A stretch of DNA of 64,000 bases from Methylococcales bacterium (lineage in GTDB: Bacteria; Pseudomonadota; Gammaproteobacteria; Methylococcales; Methylomonadaceae), in NCBI GenBank assembly GCA_026399095.1, contig JAPLRP010000019.1, forward strand, positions 96,584-160,583. Reading direction: 5' to 3'. Within the stretch, counting starts at the first letter, position 1; each line of letters begins with the position of its first letter. Both the position numbers and the translations under genes were made by a program. Under the pieces are notes generated by a model. It was not told the origin of the DNA and ran no database searches. It saw nothing but the letters and a program-made list of their open reading frames with translations. Below, one piece after another: positions 41,072 through 52,471 of this stretch.

Positions 41072-41275
41072 TTACTTGGGATAAACATTAACAGCAGTTA
41101 AGCCTTTTGGACCAGATTCGATGTCAAAAGACACGGTTTGGGCTTCGGTTAACGTTTTAAAACCATCCCCTTGAATCACTGAATGATGAACGAAAACATC
41201 TTCGCCACCATCAGAAGGTGCGATAAAACCAAAACCTTTAGTGTTGTTGAACCACTTTACAGTGCCTGTTGCCAT
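41072..41275 (-). CDS. Cold-shock protein, CspA family
   Basis: 67 residues: [15 protein letters not shown] (RNP1) and DVFVHHSVI (RNP2), the complete single-domain Csp. RNA chaperone. The start has TAGGAGTTTTTCAAA upstream. About 130 bp of untranslated leader lies before the next gene; this may hold a cold-responsive 5' UTR, including the small dyad GAACT-AGAGGA-AGTTC, but I cannot confirm a thermosensor. Confidence 0.96.
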   Translation of the reverse strand: MATGTVKWFNNTKGFGFIAPSDGGEDVFVHHSVIQGDGFKTLTEAQTVSFDIESGPKGLTAVNVYPK

Positions 41276-41406
41276 TTTGAAAAACTCCTAAAAATAAAAA
41301 CTTACGGTTAACACAGAACTACAACATTGATAACCGGAACTTCCTCTAGTTCAATATCTTTACTCTGCTGTTGTAAATTGTACTGCTATTTTCAAAAGGA
41401 TGCTAT

Positions 41407-41814
41407 TTATTGAAAGGTTTTGTATAGCCCATCCAGCACTAATGAGTTCGGACTGACCATGCCGATCACTTTATTGTTTTCAAGAACAGGCGCTCTTACC
41501 AAATTATAATTGGCAAAAAGTCGAGAGCAATACCGGATATCCATATCGGGATGTACCGAAATTATGGGTTTGCTCATAATTTCGTAGACGTTAACACGAT
41601 CCGGTGCGCGATCTTTAGCCAAAACATGCCGTGCTATATCACCGGAAGTAACCATGCCGTATTCATCATGCTCATTACGTTTATTCACAATAAGAACAGC
41701 CGTTTTAAGTGCTTTCATTTTTTTTAAGGCATCGGCTACCGTTGCAATGCCGTCAATAGTTCCAAAATCGGTTTTCATGACATCTTTAACGCGGATTAGT
41801 TTGTTTTCTATCAT
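41407..41814 (-). CDS. Two-CBS-domain protein
   Basis: 135 residues made of two CBS repeats (about 6-65 and 75-130): VKDVMKTDFGTIDGIATVADAL with YGMVTSGDIARHVL, and VYEIMSKPIISVHPDMDI with GMVSPNSLV. CBS pairs bind adenine nucleotides and gate partner proteins. Last gene of a four-gene operon; its start overlaps the P-II-like stop by 4 bp, so it is translationally coupled to it. A nucleotide-sensing input to the membrane proteins is inference. Confidence 0.88.
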   Translation of the reverse strand: MIENKLIRVKDVMKTDFGTIDGIATVADALKKMKALKTAVLIVNKRNEHDEYGMVTSGDIARHVLAKDRAPDRVNVYEIMSKPIISVHPDMDIRYCSRLFANYNLVRAPVLENNKVIGMVSPNSLVLDGLYKTFQ

Positions 41815-42161
41815 ATTTTATCCTCAATTTCATGGGTTAGTTCTTCAACTTGACGCATAACGCCAATAGCATCTTCAACATCAATCTGAAAAGCAATGCC
41901 TGTACCAGGTTGGTTATCGAATTCTGCGACCTTGGCAATTTTTTCTAAGATATGTCGGCTAAGATGCTCCTCAACCAGAAATAATAGGACATCGCGTTGT
42001 GTTTCGAGCGTCAAGCCAAAAAAAGTTTTTGATTGAACCAAGCCTTCTCCTCGAGCTTGATTGATAACAGTGGCACCTTTAGCACCGCTTTGGCGGGCTG
42101 TATTAAGCACTATTTCGGTTTTATCGTCTTCGACGAAGGCAATAATTAATTTAAAATGCAT
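41811..42161 (-). CDS. P-II-like signalling protein
   Basis: 116 residues, length and beta-alpha-beta pattern of a P-II family trimer: MHFKLIIAFVEDDKTEIVLN, then SGAKGATVINQARGEG followed by a shortened T-loop region (LVQSKTFFGLTLETQ) and a C-terminal GTGIAFQIDV. The canonical GlnB/GlnK uridylylation Tyr and the long T-loop are not seen, which puts it in the P-II-like group associated with transporters. Between a DUF1538 gene (8 bp) and the CBS gene (overlap). Confidence 0.82.
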   Translation of the reverse strand: MHFKLIIAFVEDDKTEIVLNTARQSGAKGATVINQARGEGLVQSKTFFGLTLETQRDVLLFLVEEHLSRHILEKIAKVAEFDNQPGTGIAFQIDVEDAIGVMRQVEELTHEIEDKI

Positions 42162-42169
42162 GGCTTACC

Positions 42170-42949
42170 TCAAGGTTTAGATGAGAGACTGCGGCGGCTA
42201 AGTATATGTGCAATTTGGGCGTAACTTAGTACAGCAATGATAGGAAACAAGCTGGCAAAGGCAAGCATGCCAAAACCATCTAATAATGGATTTCTTCCCG
42301 GAATGGCTTGGGCCAAGCCTGTGCCTAATGCAGTTACTAAGGGCACGGTAACCATTGTTGTGGTTACCGTGCCTGAGTCAAAAGCAATACCCACAATTGA
42401 TTTGGGAGCAAACAGCGTTTGTATTGTGGCAATTAAATAACCTGCGACAATAAAAAGATAAAGTTCGGCGCCTGAAACGATACGAAAAGCACCTAGAGCC
42501 AAGCCAAAACCGAGGCCTATTGCAACAGCAATTCTTAAGCCCCATGCATCAATAGTACCCCCGGAAATTTGTTCGGCTTTAATGGCAACTGCCAGCAAAG
42601 AAGGTTCTGCCAGCGCTGTTGCAAAACCAATGCTGGCAGCAAAAACATAAACCCAGAAGTAAGCTTGCCATACTATTATTTGATTGGTTTCATTAATGCC
42701 TAAAAATTTGGGAGTAGTTAATTGCGATGCCATTAACTTACCCAGCGGGAATAAAGCCATATCCAAACCTTCAAGAAAGAAAACAATGCCAAGTAAGACT
42801 AAAATAAAACCGAGTAGGGTTTTTTTGGGATTACTTAAAGGTCTGCGAATAACTAAAACCTGAAAACCAATAAGAGTGGCTGCAATAGGTAAAAAATCCC
42901 TACATGTTTCAAGTAGTTTTAAACCAAATTCAGATAACCATTCAATCAT
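42170..42949 (-). CDS. DUF1538 membrane protein (second of pair)
   Basis: 259 residues, about seven hydrophobic segments. Conserved DUF1538 marks: GLDMALFPLGKLMA near 61-74, ALAEPSLLAVAIKA (AEP at 114-116), and the block GIAFDSGTVTTTMVTVP beginning at 187, followed by ALGTGLAQAIPGRNPLLDGFG. Buried Glu and Asp residues suggest a transport or channel role, but the family is uncharacterised as far as I know. Overlaps the first DUF1538 gene by 4 bp; likely heteromer. Confidence 0.85.
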   Translation of the reverse strand: MIEWLSEFGLKLLETCRDFLPIAATLIGFQVLVIRRPLSNPKKTLLGFILVLLGIVFFLEGLDMALFPLGKLMASQLTTPKFLGINETNQIIVWQAYFWVYVFAASIGFATALAEPSLLAVAIKAEQISGGTIDAWGLRIAVAIGLGFGLALGAFRIVSGAELYLFIVAGYLIATIQTLFAPKSIVGIAFDSGTVTTTMVTVPLVTALGTGLAQAIPGRNPLLDGFGMLAFASLFPIIAVLSYAQIAHILSRRSLSSKP

Positions 42950-43674
42950 ACAAACATTCCGTAAGCCATGACAAAAATTATCGGTGTTAATGATGCAAAA
43001 ACTACAAGCCCAAAGCCATCAGTTATAGGATTACGACCTTTAATTGCAGTTGCTAAGCCTACACCAAGCGCTGTTACCAAAGGCACGGTAATTGTTGAAG
43101 TGGCAATACAACCTGAATCATATGCGATACCGATGATGTTAGCGGGAGCAAAGGGCGTCATCAGGGCAATACAAGCATAAGCGCAGAAAATAGGATAATA
43201 CGCAGGCCAGCCACGGATAATTCTCAAAACGCCAATTAAAATTGCAACGCCAACTGCAAAAGCGATGGTAATCCTTAATTCTAAAGCGTAATTACTTTTT
43301 GCAGTATTGGTTTGTTCAATAATATTAGCAGCACTGGCTATGTTTGCAGCTTTTTTGGCAAGCGCTATGATCGCTGGTTCGGCAATTGCAGCGCCAAAGC
43401 CCAAACAAAACGCAAAAGCTAATAACCAGAATAAACTCCCTTTACGTGCAAAATCATAAGCCATTGATTCCCCTAGGGGAAACAAACTTAGTTGTAACCC
43501 CTGAATAAAAAGAGTGAGACCAAGAATAACAAACAGTGTTCCTGCAATTAAGCGGGCAATATCAGGTACGGGTTGCTGAATAATAAAAACCTGAAAAATC
43601 AAAACCACAGCAAGAATTGGCGCTAGATCCAAAAAACTGCTTAAAAATGGTTTAATTAAAGGGTTTTTTAACAT
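42946..43674 (-). CDS. DUF1538 membrane protein (first of pair)
   Basis: 242 residues, paralogous to the next gene. The same marks occur at equivalent places: GLQLSLFPLGESMA near 59-72, AIAEPAIIALAKKA (AEP at 98-100), GIAYDSGCIATSTITVP from 182, and ALGVGLATAIKGRNPITDGFG. It lacks the C-terminal extension of its partner. First gene of the operon DUF1538-DUF1538-PII-CBS. The RBS region reads AAGCTGGATTCTC on the minus strand. Confidence 0.85.
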   Translation of the reverse strand: MLKNPLIKPFLSSFLDLAPILAVVLIFQVFIIQQPVPDIARLIAGTLFVILGLTLFIQGLQLSLFPLGESMAYDFARKGSLFWLLAFAFCLGFGAAIAEPAIIALAKKAANIASAANIIEQTNTAKSNYALELRITIAFAVGVAILIGVLRIIRGWPAYYPIFCAYACIALMTPFAPANIIGIAYDSGCIATSTITVPLVTALGVGLATAIKGRNPITDGFGLVVFASLTPIIFVMAYGMFV

Positions 43675-44021
43675 GAGAATCCAGCTTCTTGAATAACGAT
43701 TGATTGTATATTAAAGCAGTTAGTTAAAGCTATCCGCTAAATGAGAAAACTAAAAAGTGAGCAGGATATTAATAGGTTTTTGTGAAAATAGCCCAGAGTA
43801 TTTATCCTTTTATAAGATATAAATATCTATTTATATCGTTTTATTAAACGAATAAACTGCATTAAGCTTATTATCAAGCGTTAAGAAAGTAGAACAAACA
43901 GGATATTTATTTTTGAAATGTCTTTTTGGCTTTACAAGGGTAGTGAATATGATTTTATGATGTATGGCTTAATTGTAAGGGATTATTAAGTTTTGACTCC
44001 TATCCACAGGGATGTTTTTTT
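43675..44021. other. Non-coding interval ahead of an orphan terminator
   Basis: About 350 bp without a gene between the divergent DUF1538 operon and the EAL-like gene. It holds the DUF1538 operon's promoter region and, on the plus strand, leads into an intrinsic terminator that serves no visible gene. Confidence 0.45.
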
Positions 44022-44049
44022 ATGGCGAACTTTGTTCGCCATTTTTTTT
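44022..44049 (+). terminator. Orphan intrinsic terminator
   Basis: ATGGCGAAC-TTT-GTTCGCCAT, a perfect 9-bp stem, followed by eight T residues. It points rightwards, yet the nearest upstream genes read leftwards, so it must end an unannotated plus-strand transcript or attenuate the EAL-like gene 55 bp downstream. Confidence 0.85.
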
Positions 44050-44103
44050 CGTTAACAAGTTTGTAGTTTATGTTATTGAATAGTAATGAATTGGAGGGGA
44101 ATT

Positions 44104-44991
44104 ATGCCTTTACTGAATTTAGTTGAATATTTTAATGATCGACTTGGTCAAGAACATCGTTCGAGTTTTCGACCTTTTGTCCTCGAAGACGGTAAAGTGA
44201 GTGGTCTTTTTGGTCCAATTCGAATTGATAGTTATTATGACCCGTTAAGACAAACCTTAGAACCCACGCAGATTGTTGGACATGTCGCACATATTTCAGT
44301 TGCGCCCAATAAAACCAAACATTTGTATTCAAACGAAATTGAAACGCTCTTGGCCAATAATACTGTACCAGCAGCTGATTTTGAATCGATCATTAACTTT
44401 GACCGATTATCTCGTACCGTACATATGCTAAATTATTTGATTTTAGCGCCGGTACAAGGTGTATTGTTTTTGGAAGTTGATCCTAGACACATACTGGGTA
44501 TTAAGCAAGATCATGGCGCATACTTTGAAGATGTTATTACACAATGCGGATTGGAAACTAAAAACATTGTTATAGTATTGGCTGTAAATAGCCAATATGC
44601 GACTTATTATCAGGAGCTGATGAGGGGTCTTGAAAATTACCATCGTAGAGGTTATCAAATTGCACTTAAGTTCGAGTATCTGGGGCAAGAAAGTGAAACG
44701 ACGGATTTGATACAAAAAATATCGCCCAATTATGTTAGTTTATCCGCTCGAAACTTGGAAGATCAGGAACATAACACTGAATTACTAACTCGGTTGAAGC
44801 AATTGAGTGCGCAGGTAACTGCCTTGGGTGGGCAAAGTATCTTGAAGCAAATTGATGAAAAAAAATCCGATTTATTGGCACGAAATGCCGGTTTTAATAT
44901 TGTGGAAGGCGGCTATTACAGAACAATAGTTTTTGACTATTTGAGTCATACTAAGCCGGAACAATATGATTCGAAAGCAAGTAATTATTAA
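44104..44991 (+). CDS. Degenerate EAL-domain protein
   Basis: 295 residues from the ATG at 44104 with TTGGAGGGGAATT upstream. The whole protein follows the EAL barrel order (VLFLEVDPRHI; ENYHRRGYQIALKFEYLG in place of the FGxG strand; SPNYVSLSARNL in place of the KxD strand; a closing GFNIVEGGYY), but the EAL signature, the catalytic Glu/Asp residues and the loop-6 motif are absent. Cyclic-di-GMP hydrolysis is therefore not expected; binding or a protein-interaction role is possible. Fold assignment is by pattern only. Confidence 0.6.
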   Translation: MPLLNLVEYFNDRLGQEHRSSFRPFVLEDGKVSGLFGPIRIDSYYDPLRQTLEPTQIVGHVAHISVAPNKTKHLYSNEIETLLANNTVPAADFESIINFDRLSRTVHMLNYLILAPVQGVLFLEVDPRHILGIKQDHGAYFEDVITQCGLETKNIVIVLAVNSQYATYYQELMRGLENYHRRGYQIALKFEYLGQESETTDLIQKISPNYVSLSARNLEDQEHNTELLTRLKQLSAQVTALGGQSILKQIDEKKSDLLARNAGFNIVEGGYYRTIVFDYLSHTKPEQYDSKASNY

Positions 44992-45112
44992 GCTATCAAT
45001 TTGTCCGGTAATTCTATTTAATAAAGCTGTTTTATGCGTCATGCAAACGACACAAAGCACTGATAAAGTCATTTCAGTAGAGTAATTATTATCGATAAAT
45101 TGGAGTTAAACC

Positions 45113-46228
45113 ATGCGAATCGGACTACCTAAAGAAATTAAAGATAACGAAAATCGTGTTGGGATGACGCCTGGCGCAGTTAAAGCTTTAACCCGACGTG
45201 GGCATCAGGTGCTTGTGCAAAGTGGCGCAGGCGTTGGAAGCTCGCTTTCAGATGAAGAATATCAATCCGCCGGTGCAGAAATCGTCCCTTACGCTGAAGA
45301 TGCGTGGGCGGCACAAATGGTCGTTAAGGTAAAAGAACCGATTGCGTCGGAATATCAATACCTTCGTCCAGACTTAATTCTCTTTACCTATTTACACCTT
45401 GCTTCCGACAAACCACTGACTGAAGCCTTGTTAGCAAGTGGAACAACCGGTATCGCTTATGAAACCGTACAAACAGTAAACGGACAGCTACCCTTATTAA
45501 CCCCCATGAGTGAAGTAGCCGGACGTATGGCAACGCAAGTCGGTGCAACTTATTTACAAAAGTCTCACGGCGGACGAGGCGTTTTAATGGGTGGTGTTCC
45601 CGGTGTCGCTCCCGCTAATGTTGTCATCTTGGGCGCCGGTATCGTCGGTACCAATGCCGCGCGGGTTGCTGTTGGTTTGGGTGCACAAGTTACCGTCTTG
45701 GATATTAGCCATGATCGTTTAAAATATCTGGATGATATTTACCGTGGGCAATTACAAACCCGTATTAGCGATGAATATAATATCGAAGAGGTTATTTGCG
45801 AAGCGGATTTGGTCATTGGTGCCGTATTAATTCCGGGTGGACGTGCACCTTGGTTGATTACCCGAAACATGTTGCCCACAATGCCTAAAGGATCTGTCAT
45901 TGTTGATGTGGCGGTCGATCAAGGTGGTTGTGTAGAGACTACGCGCGCAACGACTCATAGTAATCCGACATATGAAATTGAGGGTGTCGTGCATTATTGT
46001 GTAGCTAACATGCCAGGTGCTGTGCCACGCACCAGTACTTTTGCACTTAATAATCAAACTGCAGTTTATACCCTGCATTTGGCAAATGAAGGTCTTAACG
46101 CCGTACTTAAAGATAAGGCCTTGCAATATGGGCTAAATACCTATCGGGGTACGTTAACGTATGCCGCTGTCGCGGAAGCCTTTGGGTTAGAGTATGCTGA
46201 TCCGCTAAAAGCATTAGGTAATTTGTAA
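45113..46228 (+). CDS. ald: Alanine dehydrogenase
   Basis: 371 residues, the standard Ald length. [20 protein letters not shown], the substrate lysine in VVKVKEPI, the His in [11 protein letters not shown], the NAD site [28 protein letters not shown] and the closing NLYRGT-like [17 protein letters not shown]. Reversible pyruvate amination; in methanotrophs it is a known ammonium assimilation route. A good RBS (TTGGAGTTAAACC) precedes. Confidence 0.96.
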   Translation: MRIGLPKEIKDNENRVGMTPGAVKALTRRGHQVLVQSGAGVGSSLSDEEYQSAGAEIVPYAEDAWAAQMVVKVKEPIASEYQYLRPDLILFTYLHLASDKPLTEALLASGTTGIAYETVQTVNGQLPLLTPMSEVAGRMATQVGATYLQKSHGGRGVLMGGVPGVAPANVVILGAGIVGTNAARVAVGLGAQVTVLDISHDRLKYLDDIYRGQLQTRISDEYNIEEVICEADLVIGAVLIPGGRAPWLITRNMLPTMPKGSVIVDVAVDQGGCVETTRATTHSNPTYEIEGVVHYCVANMPGAVPRTSTFALNNQTAVYTLHLANEGLNAVLKDKALQYGLNTYRGTLTYAAVAEAFGLEYADPLKALGNL

Positions 46229-46340
46229 TAATGAATTGACCATAAATTGTGGGAATAACTTTAGTCGTAATAATCGCAGCTAAAGTTGCCCAAACTTAAT
46301 CTTATATTCCTATTTAATGATTCGATATCAATGAGTAACT

Positions 46341-46372
46341 AAAGAAGGTGCTTCGAATGAAGCACCTTCTTT
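46341..46372. terminator. Terminator hairpin after ald
   Basis: AAAGAAGGTGCTTC-GAAT-GAAGCACCTTCTTT, a perfect 14-bp stem. T residues flank it only through the stem ends, so efficiency may be moderate. It separates ald from the minus-strand sufS remnant and haloperoxidase gene. Confidence 0.75.
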
Positions 46373-46391
46373 ATAAATAACATCCCAGTGA

Positions 46392-48150
<1,759 letters not shown>

Positions 48151-48617
48151 TTAATAACCTCTTTGAATAGATTTAGATTTCATGACGAACCCCAGTTGTT
48201 TGTTTAATCAATTAGATAAATCTATCTTGAAATAGAAATGCGGATGGGGTGTCAGATAAGTCTAAAGCATTAATGATGCCAGATTATCAACCATATGATT
48301 ATTATCAATTATTTTATTTAAATACCAGGTTTTCTGCTTAATAAGAGTCAACGGTTGTTGATCAACTGTTTATTGGGAAGCAGTCGTTGTTGAAAAAATC
48401 TAGAGAATTATTCAAATTCTATCGATAAAAAATAAACAATTTGCTGTTGGAAATTCTTGAATAAAAGGCGCTGATGTTCGTAGCAACGGTAAAGTTGCTA
48501 ATTACCTGGAAATACACTTTGAGTAATCAGAGGTCGTGATTTTTTGAAAGGTATTATATATTGATTGTTATTAACGAGTTGAACGCTTAGCGATCTCAAA
48601 AAAATCTGATTATTATT
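48151..48617. other. Intergenic region without visible features
   Basis: About 470 AT-rich bases between the haloperoxidase gene and the CysB-like regulator, both on the minus strand. It must contain the haloperoxidase promoter. I see no small gene, clear terminator or repeat. Confidence 0.4.
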
Positions 48618-49517
48618 TCAGCAAGTTATTTCTTTGGCAGCCGATAGTAATTCACTAATAAAATGCTGACTGTATAGCGGTAAATAGTTATGTTTTAAAT
48701 AAGCTATTTTGGTACTTGAACTGGAAATGAGATGGGATAAATCCCGAGCCACTAGATCTTTATCGGCTAAAGGGTCGTAGGCCATTCCTGCAATCAACCC
48801 CACTCCCAAACCCAAGCGGACATAAGTTTTGATGACATCGGTATCCGCTGCAGCCAAAATAATATCCAGTTCCAAATTTGCGGCGTTAAAGGCATTTTCA
48901 ATATTTGATCGTCCGGTGTAGCCAAAACTATAGGTTAAAATGGGAAATTCAGAAAGCCGCTCAAGAGATATTTCTCCTTCACATAAGGGGTGGTTTTGAG
49001 GGACCACTAGTGCATGATGCCATTCATAACAAGTTTTAACAATAAGGTCCGCGACTTCATCAACTCTTTCAGTACAGATGGCAATATCGGCTTTACGAGC
49101 ATGTAACTGGTCGATTAATTGTTCGGGGGATGCCTGTACCATGTAAATACTAACGCCAGGATATTTCTTTCTAAACCGACTAATCGGTATGGGTAAAAAA
49201 TATTTTGCTTGGGTATGGGTAGTGGCAATATGTAACGTACCTTTATTGCTGTCCAGAAAATCGGCTGCGATATGTTGTATATTGGATTTTGCTCTGTTGA
49301 TGACAGCAACTTCATCCATGATACTTAGGCCCAACGTCGTCATTCCAATTAGTTTTTTACCCTGTCTTTCAAATAAGGGAGAACCTAATTCAGCTTCAAA
49401 AAGTTGTAATTGTCGACTAACGGCTGACTGCACAATGTGCATTTTTTCAGCGGCTTTAGAAAGATTTAAATTGGTTTCTTGAAGTACGCGTAGTAATTCA
49501 ATTTGACTCAGATTCAT
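48618..49517 (-). CDS. LysR-type regulator, CysB/Cbl-like
   Basis: 299 residues. Winged helix NLNLSKAAEKMHIVQSAVSRQ with LFERQGKKLIGMTTLG, then a LysR substrate domain that follows CysB/Cbl closely: IATTHTQAKYFLPIPISRFRKKYP, TYSFGYTGRSNIENAF and AADTDVIKTYVRLGLGVGLI. CysB proteins sense N-acetylserine/O-acetylserine and activate sulfate assimilation. Last in the sulfate locus, 58 bp after cysA. Whether it is the main CysB or a local paralogue cannot be told. An unusual point: NLNLSKAAEKMHI is shorter at the N-terminus than E. coli CysB. Confidence 0.88.
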   Translation of the reverse strand: MNLSQIELLRVLQETNLNLSKAAEKMHIVQSAVSRQLQLFEAELGSPLFERQGKKLIGMTTLGLSIMDEVAVINRAKSNIQHIAADFLDSNKGTLHIATTHTQAKYFLPIPISRFRKKYPGVSIYMVQASPEQLIDQLHARKADIAICTERVDEVADLIVKTCYEWHHALVVPQNHPLCEGEISLERLSEFPILTYSFGYTGRSNIENAFNAANLELDIILAAADTDVIKTYVRLGLGVGLIAGMAYDPLADKDLVARDLSHLISSSSTKIAYLKHNYLPLYSQHFISELLSAAKEITC

Positions 49518-49575
49518 GGTTGCGATGTCCTTAACTAATATTCCTAAAATTTAACCTGAATAATACGGGATTAAA

Positions 49576-50619
49576 TTAATGAAACCAATGTGCCTGACGT
49601 ATTTTAAGGTTAATTTTATCCCCCCTAGCCAATTCAAGTTGTTTAAACTGATCATTAGGCATTTCTGCAAAAACAGGGGCTGTTGAGCCATTTGAACCAT
49701 TTTTTACCAGTTCAAGACGGATTAATGCGCCCAGATGTTGCCAATCCTTTAGGGTTGCCGGTGCTGCATGATTGGCATCAGATTTTTCAATGATGATGTC
49801 ATGAGGACGAACATGAGCAATCTTGCCTTCCTGAGTTGGATTTAATAATCCAGCTGTTTGCAGCCAGTCAGCATCATGTTCATCCAGATCAAAAACATTC
49901 GTTTGTCCAATAAAACGGGAAACAAATGCATTAGCTGGATGGTCGTAAATGTCACTGGGAGAGCCTTGTTGTTCGATCTGCCCATGATTAAGCACAACAA
50001 CTTGACTGGCCACTTCCATGGCTTCTTCTTGATCATGGGTGACGAATATGCTGGTTACATTTAATTCATGGTGCAAGTTTCGTAGCCATTGCCGCAAATC
50101 CTTACGAACACTGGCATCAAGTGCGCCAAAGGGCTCATCCAATAGCAATACAGAGGGTTCTACCGCTAAGGCGCGTGCCAAGGCAATACGTTGACGTTGC
50201 CCACCAGATAGTTGATCAGGGTAGCGATTATGTAACCAATCAAGTTGCACCAAGTCCAATAAGGCATGTACTTTTTTAGTTATAATTTCGTTGCTGGGTC
50301 TATCGCGTTTAGGTTTAACACGTAAACCAAATGCCACATTCTCAAATACGGTCATATGCCGAAATAAAGCATAATGTTGAAATACAAAGCCGATGCCGCG
50401 TTGGCTGACATTTTGATCCGTTTTATCATCACCATTTATTAAAACACGACCTTTATCGGTATGCTCCAAGCCCGCAATAATCCGTAACAGTGTGGTTTTA
50501 CCACAACCGGAAGGTCCTAATAAAGCAACAAGCTCGCCTTCTGGAACTTCCAGATTAATATGGTTTAGCGCTGTAAAGGCACCAAAATTTTTACTGATGT
50601 CAGAAAGTAAAATACTCAT
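49576..50619 (-). CDS. cysA: Sulfate/thiosulfate ABC transporter ATP-binding protein
   Basis: 347 residues. Walker [18 protein letters not shown]-loop [18 protein letters not shown], signature [15 protein letters not shown], Walker [14 protein letters not shown] and switch His in [15 protein letters not shown]. The [18 protein letters not shown] phrase and C-terminal TOBE-like domain are typical of CysA. Powers CysTW. Confidence 0.96.
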   Translation of the reverse strand: MSILLSDISKNFGAFTALNHINLEVPEGELVALLGPSGCGKTTLLRIIAGLEHTDKGRVLINGDDKTDQNVSQRGIGFVFQHYALFRHMTVFENVAFGLRVKPKRDRPSNEIITKKVHALLDLVQLDWLHNRYPDQLSGGQRQRIALARALAVEPSVLLLDEPFGALDASVRKDLRQWLRNLHHELNVTSIFVTHDQEEAMEVASQVVVLNHGQIEQQGSPSDIYDHPANAFVSRFIGQTNVFDLDEHDADWLQTAGLLNPTQEGKIAHVRPHDIIIEKSDANHAAPATLKDWQHLGALIRLELVKNGSNGSTAPVFAEMPNDQFKQLELARGDKINLKIRQAHWFH

Positions 50620-50654
50620 AGTAAAATCTCAAATATAAAATCGTTGTTGGTTTT

Positions 50655-51518
50655 TTATCGGTTGGTTTGTTTCCATTCCAAAGCGGTTTTTAAAATCAGT
50701 GTGACAATGGCTAATGCTGCCAAAATAGAGGCGCTGGCAAAAGCACCAACCACATCATAGTCGTTATAACTGACTTCAACATGTAATGGTAGGGTATTGG
50801 TCATACCTCTGATATGACCAGAGACCACGGAAACAGCACCAAATTCCCCCATTGCTCTGGCGTTACATAACAATACACCATACAGTAATGCCCATTTTAT
50901 GTTGGGTATAGTAACGGCCCAAAAAGTTTTCCAGCCACCTGCGCCCAGTGAAAGAGCCGCTTCTTCTTCCTGGTTGCCCATTTCTTGCATCAAGGGAATT
51001 AATTGTCTCGCTACGAAAGGAAAGGTAATAAATAGGGTTGCGAGAATAATGCCGGGAACTGCAAAGATGATTTTTACATCATGTTCCATTAGCCATTCTC
51101 CAAACCAGCCCTCTGCACCAAACAACAGGACGAATATTAACCCGGAAATAACAGGAGAAACTGAAAAAGGCAGGTCGATTAATGTCGTTAGAAAGCTTTT
51201 GCCTTTAAAATCAAATCGGGTAATGGCCCAGGCAGCGGCAACCCCAAATACAGTATTTAAAGGAACAGTTACCACAGCCACTAATAAAGTCAGTTTGATT
51301 GCTGCCAAGGTATCTGGCTGCGTCAATGCTGACCAATAAGCCTCCAAGCCTTTAGAAAAGGCTTGGACAATAACCAAACCTAAAGGTATGCATATAAACA
51401 GACTAATAAAGCTTAAGGCAATTGTGATCAAGCTCCATTTAACCCAGTCAGGATCTTGCAGAGCACGTTGCTGAGCAACTATTTTGTCTTTGTAGAGAGG
51501 TTTGGTAACAGTATTCAT
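50655..51518 (-). CDS. cysW: Sulfate ABC transporter permease CysW
   Basis: 287 residues with six hydrophobic segments. The permease EAA loop reads [31 protein letters not shown], and [19 protein letters not shown] is the CysW hallmark. Between cysT (13 bp) and cysA (35 bp). Confidence 0.95.
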   Translation of the reverse strand: MNTVTKPLYKDKIVAQQRALQDPDWVKWSLITIALSFISLFICIPLGLVIVQAFSKGLEAYWSALTQPDTLAAIKLTLLVAVVTVPLNTVFGVAAAWAITRFDFKGKSFLTTLIDLPFSVSPVISGLIFVLLFGAEGWFGEWLMEHDVKIIFAVPGIILATLFITFPFVARQLIPLMQEMGNQEEEAALSLGAGGWKTFWAVTIPNIKWALLYGVLLCNARAMGEFGAVSVVSGHIRGMTNTLPLHVEVSYNDYDVVGAFASASILAALAIVTLILKTALEWKQTNR

Positions 51519-51531
51519 AAAGCAAATATCC

Positions 51532-52359
51532 TTACAATTGCCCAGAGCGCTTACGCACCCAAAGTTGCAGCAGATTAATTAATAACAGCAATAAAAATGA
51601 GATAACCAGCATGGTTAAGGCAATGGCAGTGGCACCTTTAATATCAAATTGTTCCAGTTTGATAACAATCAATAGCGGTACAATTTCTGATACATAGGGG
51701 ATATTACCGGCAATAAAAATGACGGAGCCATATTCCCCGACGCCTCTTGCAAATGCTAATGCAAAACCGGTGAGTAAAGCCGGGAATATATTCGGAAAAA
51801 TGATTTTGGTAAAGACCTGTAGACGCGAAGCACCGAGACTGGAGCCTGCTTCCTCCATTGTTGTTTCAAATTCCAACAACACGGGTTCGACGGTGCGGAC
51901 TACAAAAGGAATGCTGATAAAAATAAGTGCAACGACTATACCGGCCGGTTTAAAGGCGATTTGTATACCAAAGTTATCCATGAGTAATTTGCCAAGAAAA
52001 CCGCTGGGTTGGAAAATGGTTGCCAACACAATACCCGCAACCGCAGTTGGTAAAGCAAAGGGTAAATCAATCAAGGCATGAAATATGTTTTTTCCAAAAA
52101 ATGAATATCTGACCAAAACCCAAGCAGTAATAAAGCCGAATACACTGGCAATAGATGCAGCAATAAGCGCAGTAGTAAAGCTGACGCGAAATGAAGATAG
52201 CACCCTTTTACTGGTTATGATGTGAACATAATCATCCCAATTCAGTTCAAAACTTTTAAAGACCAGCGTGCTGAGGGGAATTAAAACCACCAAGCCTAAA
52301 TAGAAAAGGGTAAATCCGATGGTTGGACGAAATCCTGGCATAACACTACTTTGTGACAT
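51532..52359 (-). CDS. cysT: Sulfate ABC transporter permease CysT
   Basis: 275 residues, six hydrophobic segments. [19 protein letters not shown], the EAA loop [25 protein letters not shown] and [23 protein letters not shown] are CysT (CysU) features. Pairs with CysW as a heterodimeric channel. Confidence 0.95.
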   Translation of the reverse strand: MSQSSVMPGFRPTIGFTLFYLGLVVLIPLSTLVFKSFELNWDDYVHIITSKRVLSSFRVSFTTALIAASIASVFGFITAWVLVRYSFFGKNIFHALIDLPFALPTAVAGIVLATIFQPSGFLGKLLMDNFGIQIAFKPAGIVVALIFISIPFVVRTVEPVLLEFETTMEEAGSSLGASRLQVFTKIIFPNIFPALLTGFALAFARGVGEYGSVIFIAGNIPYVSEIVPLLIVIKLEQFDIKGATAIALTMLVISFLLLLLINLLQLWVRKRSGQL

Positions 52360-52471
52360 TATTTAACTCCATACTTTTCTACGTTCCAACGTAATAGTTA
52401 CGGAACCAGATAATGAGTTTTAAAGGCGGACAGAAAACCTGCCCACCTTATTAGGCTATAAAAACAGCGAA

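Noticed and set aside
48151..48617. Possible small gene or mobile remnant in the gap before the CysB-like gene
   Set aside because: No frame with start signals, no inverted terminal repeats and no similarity to transposases seen.
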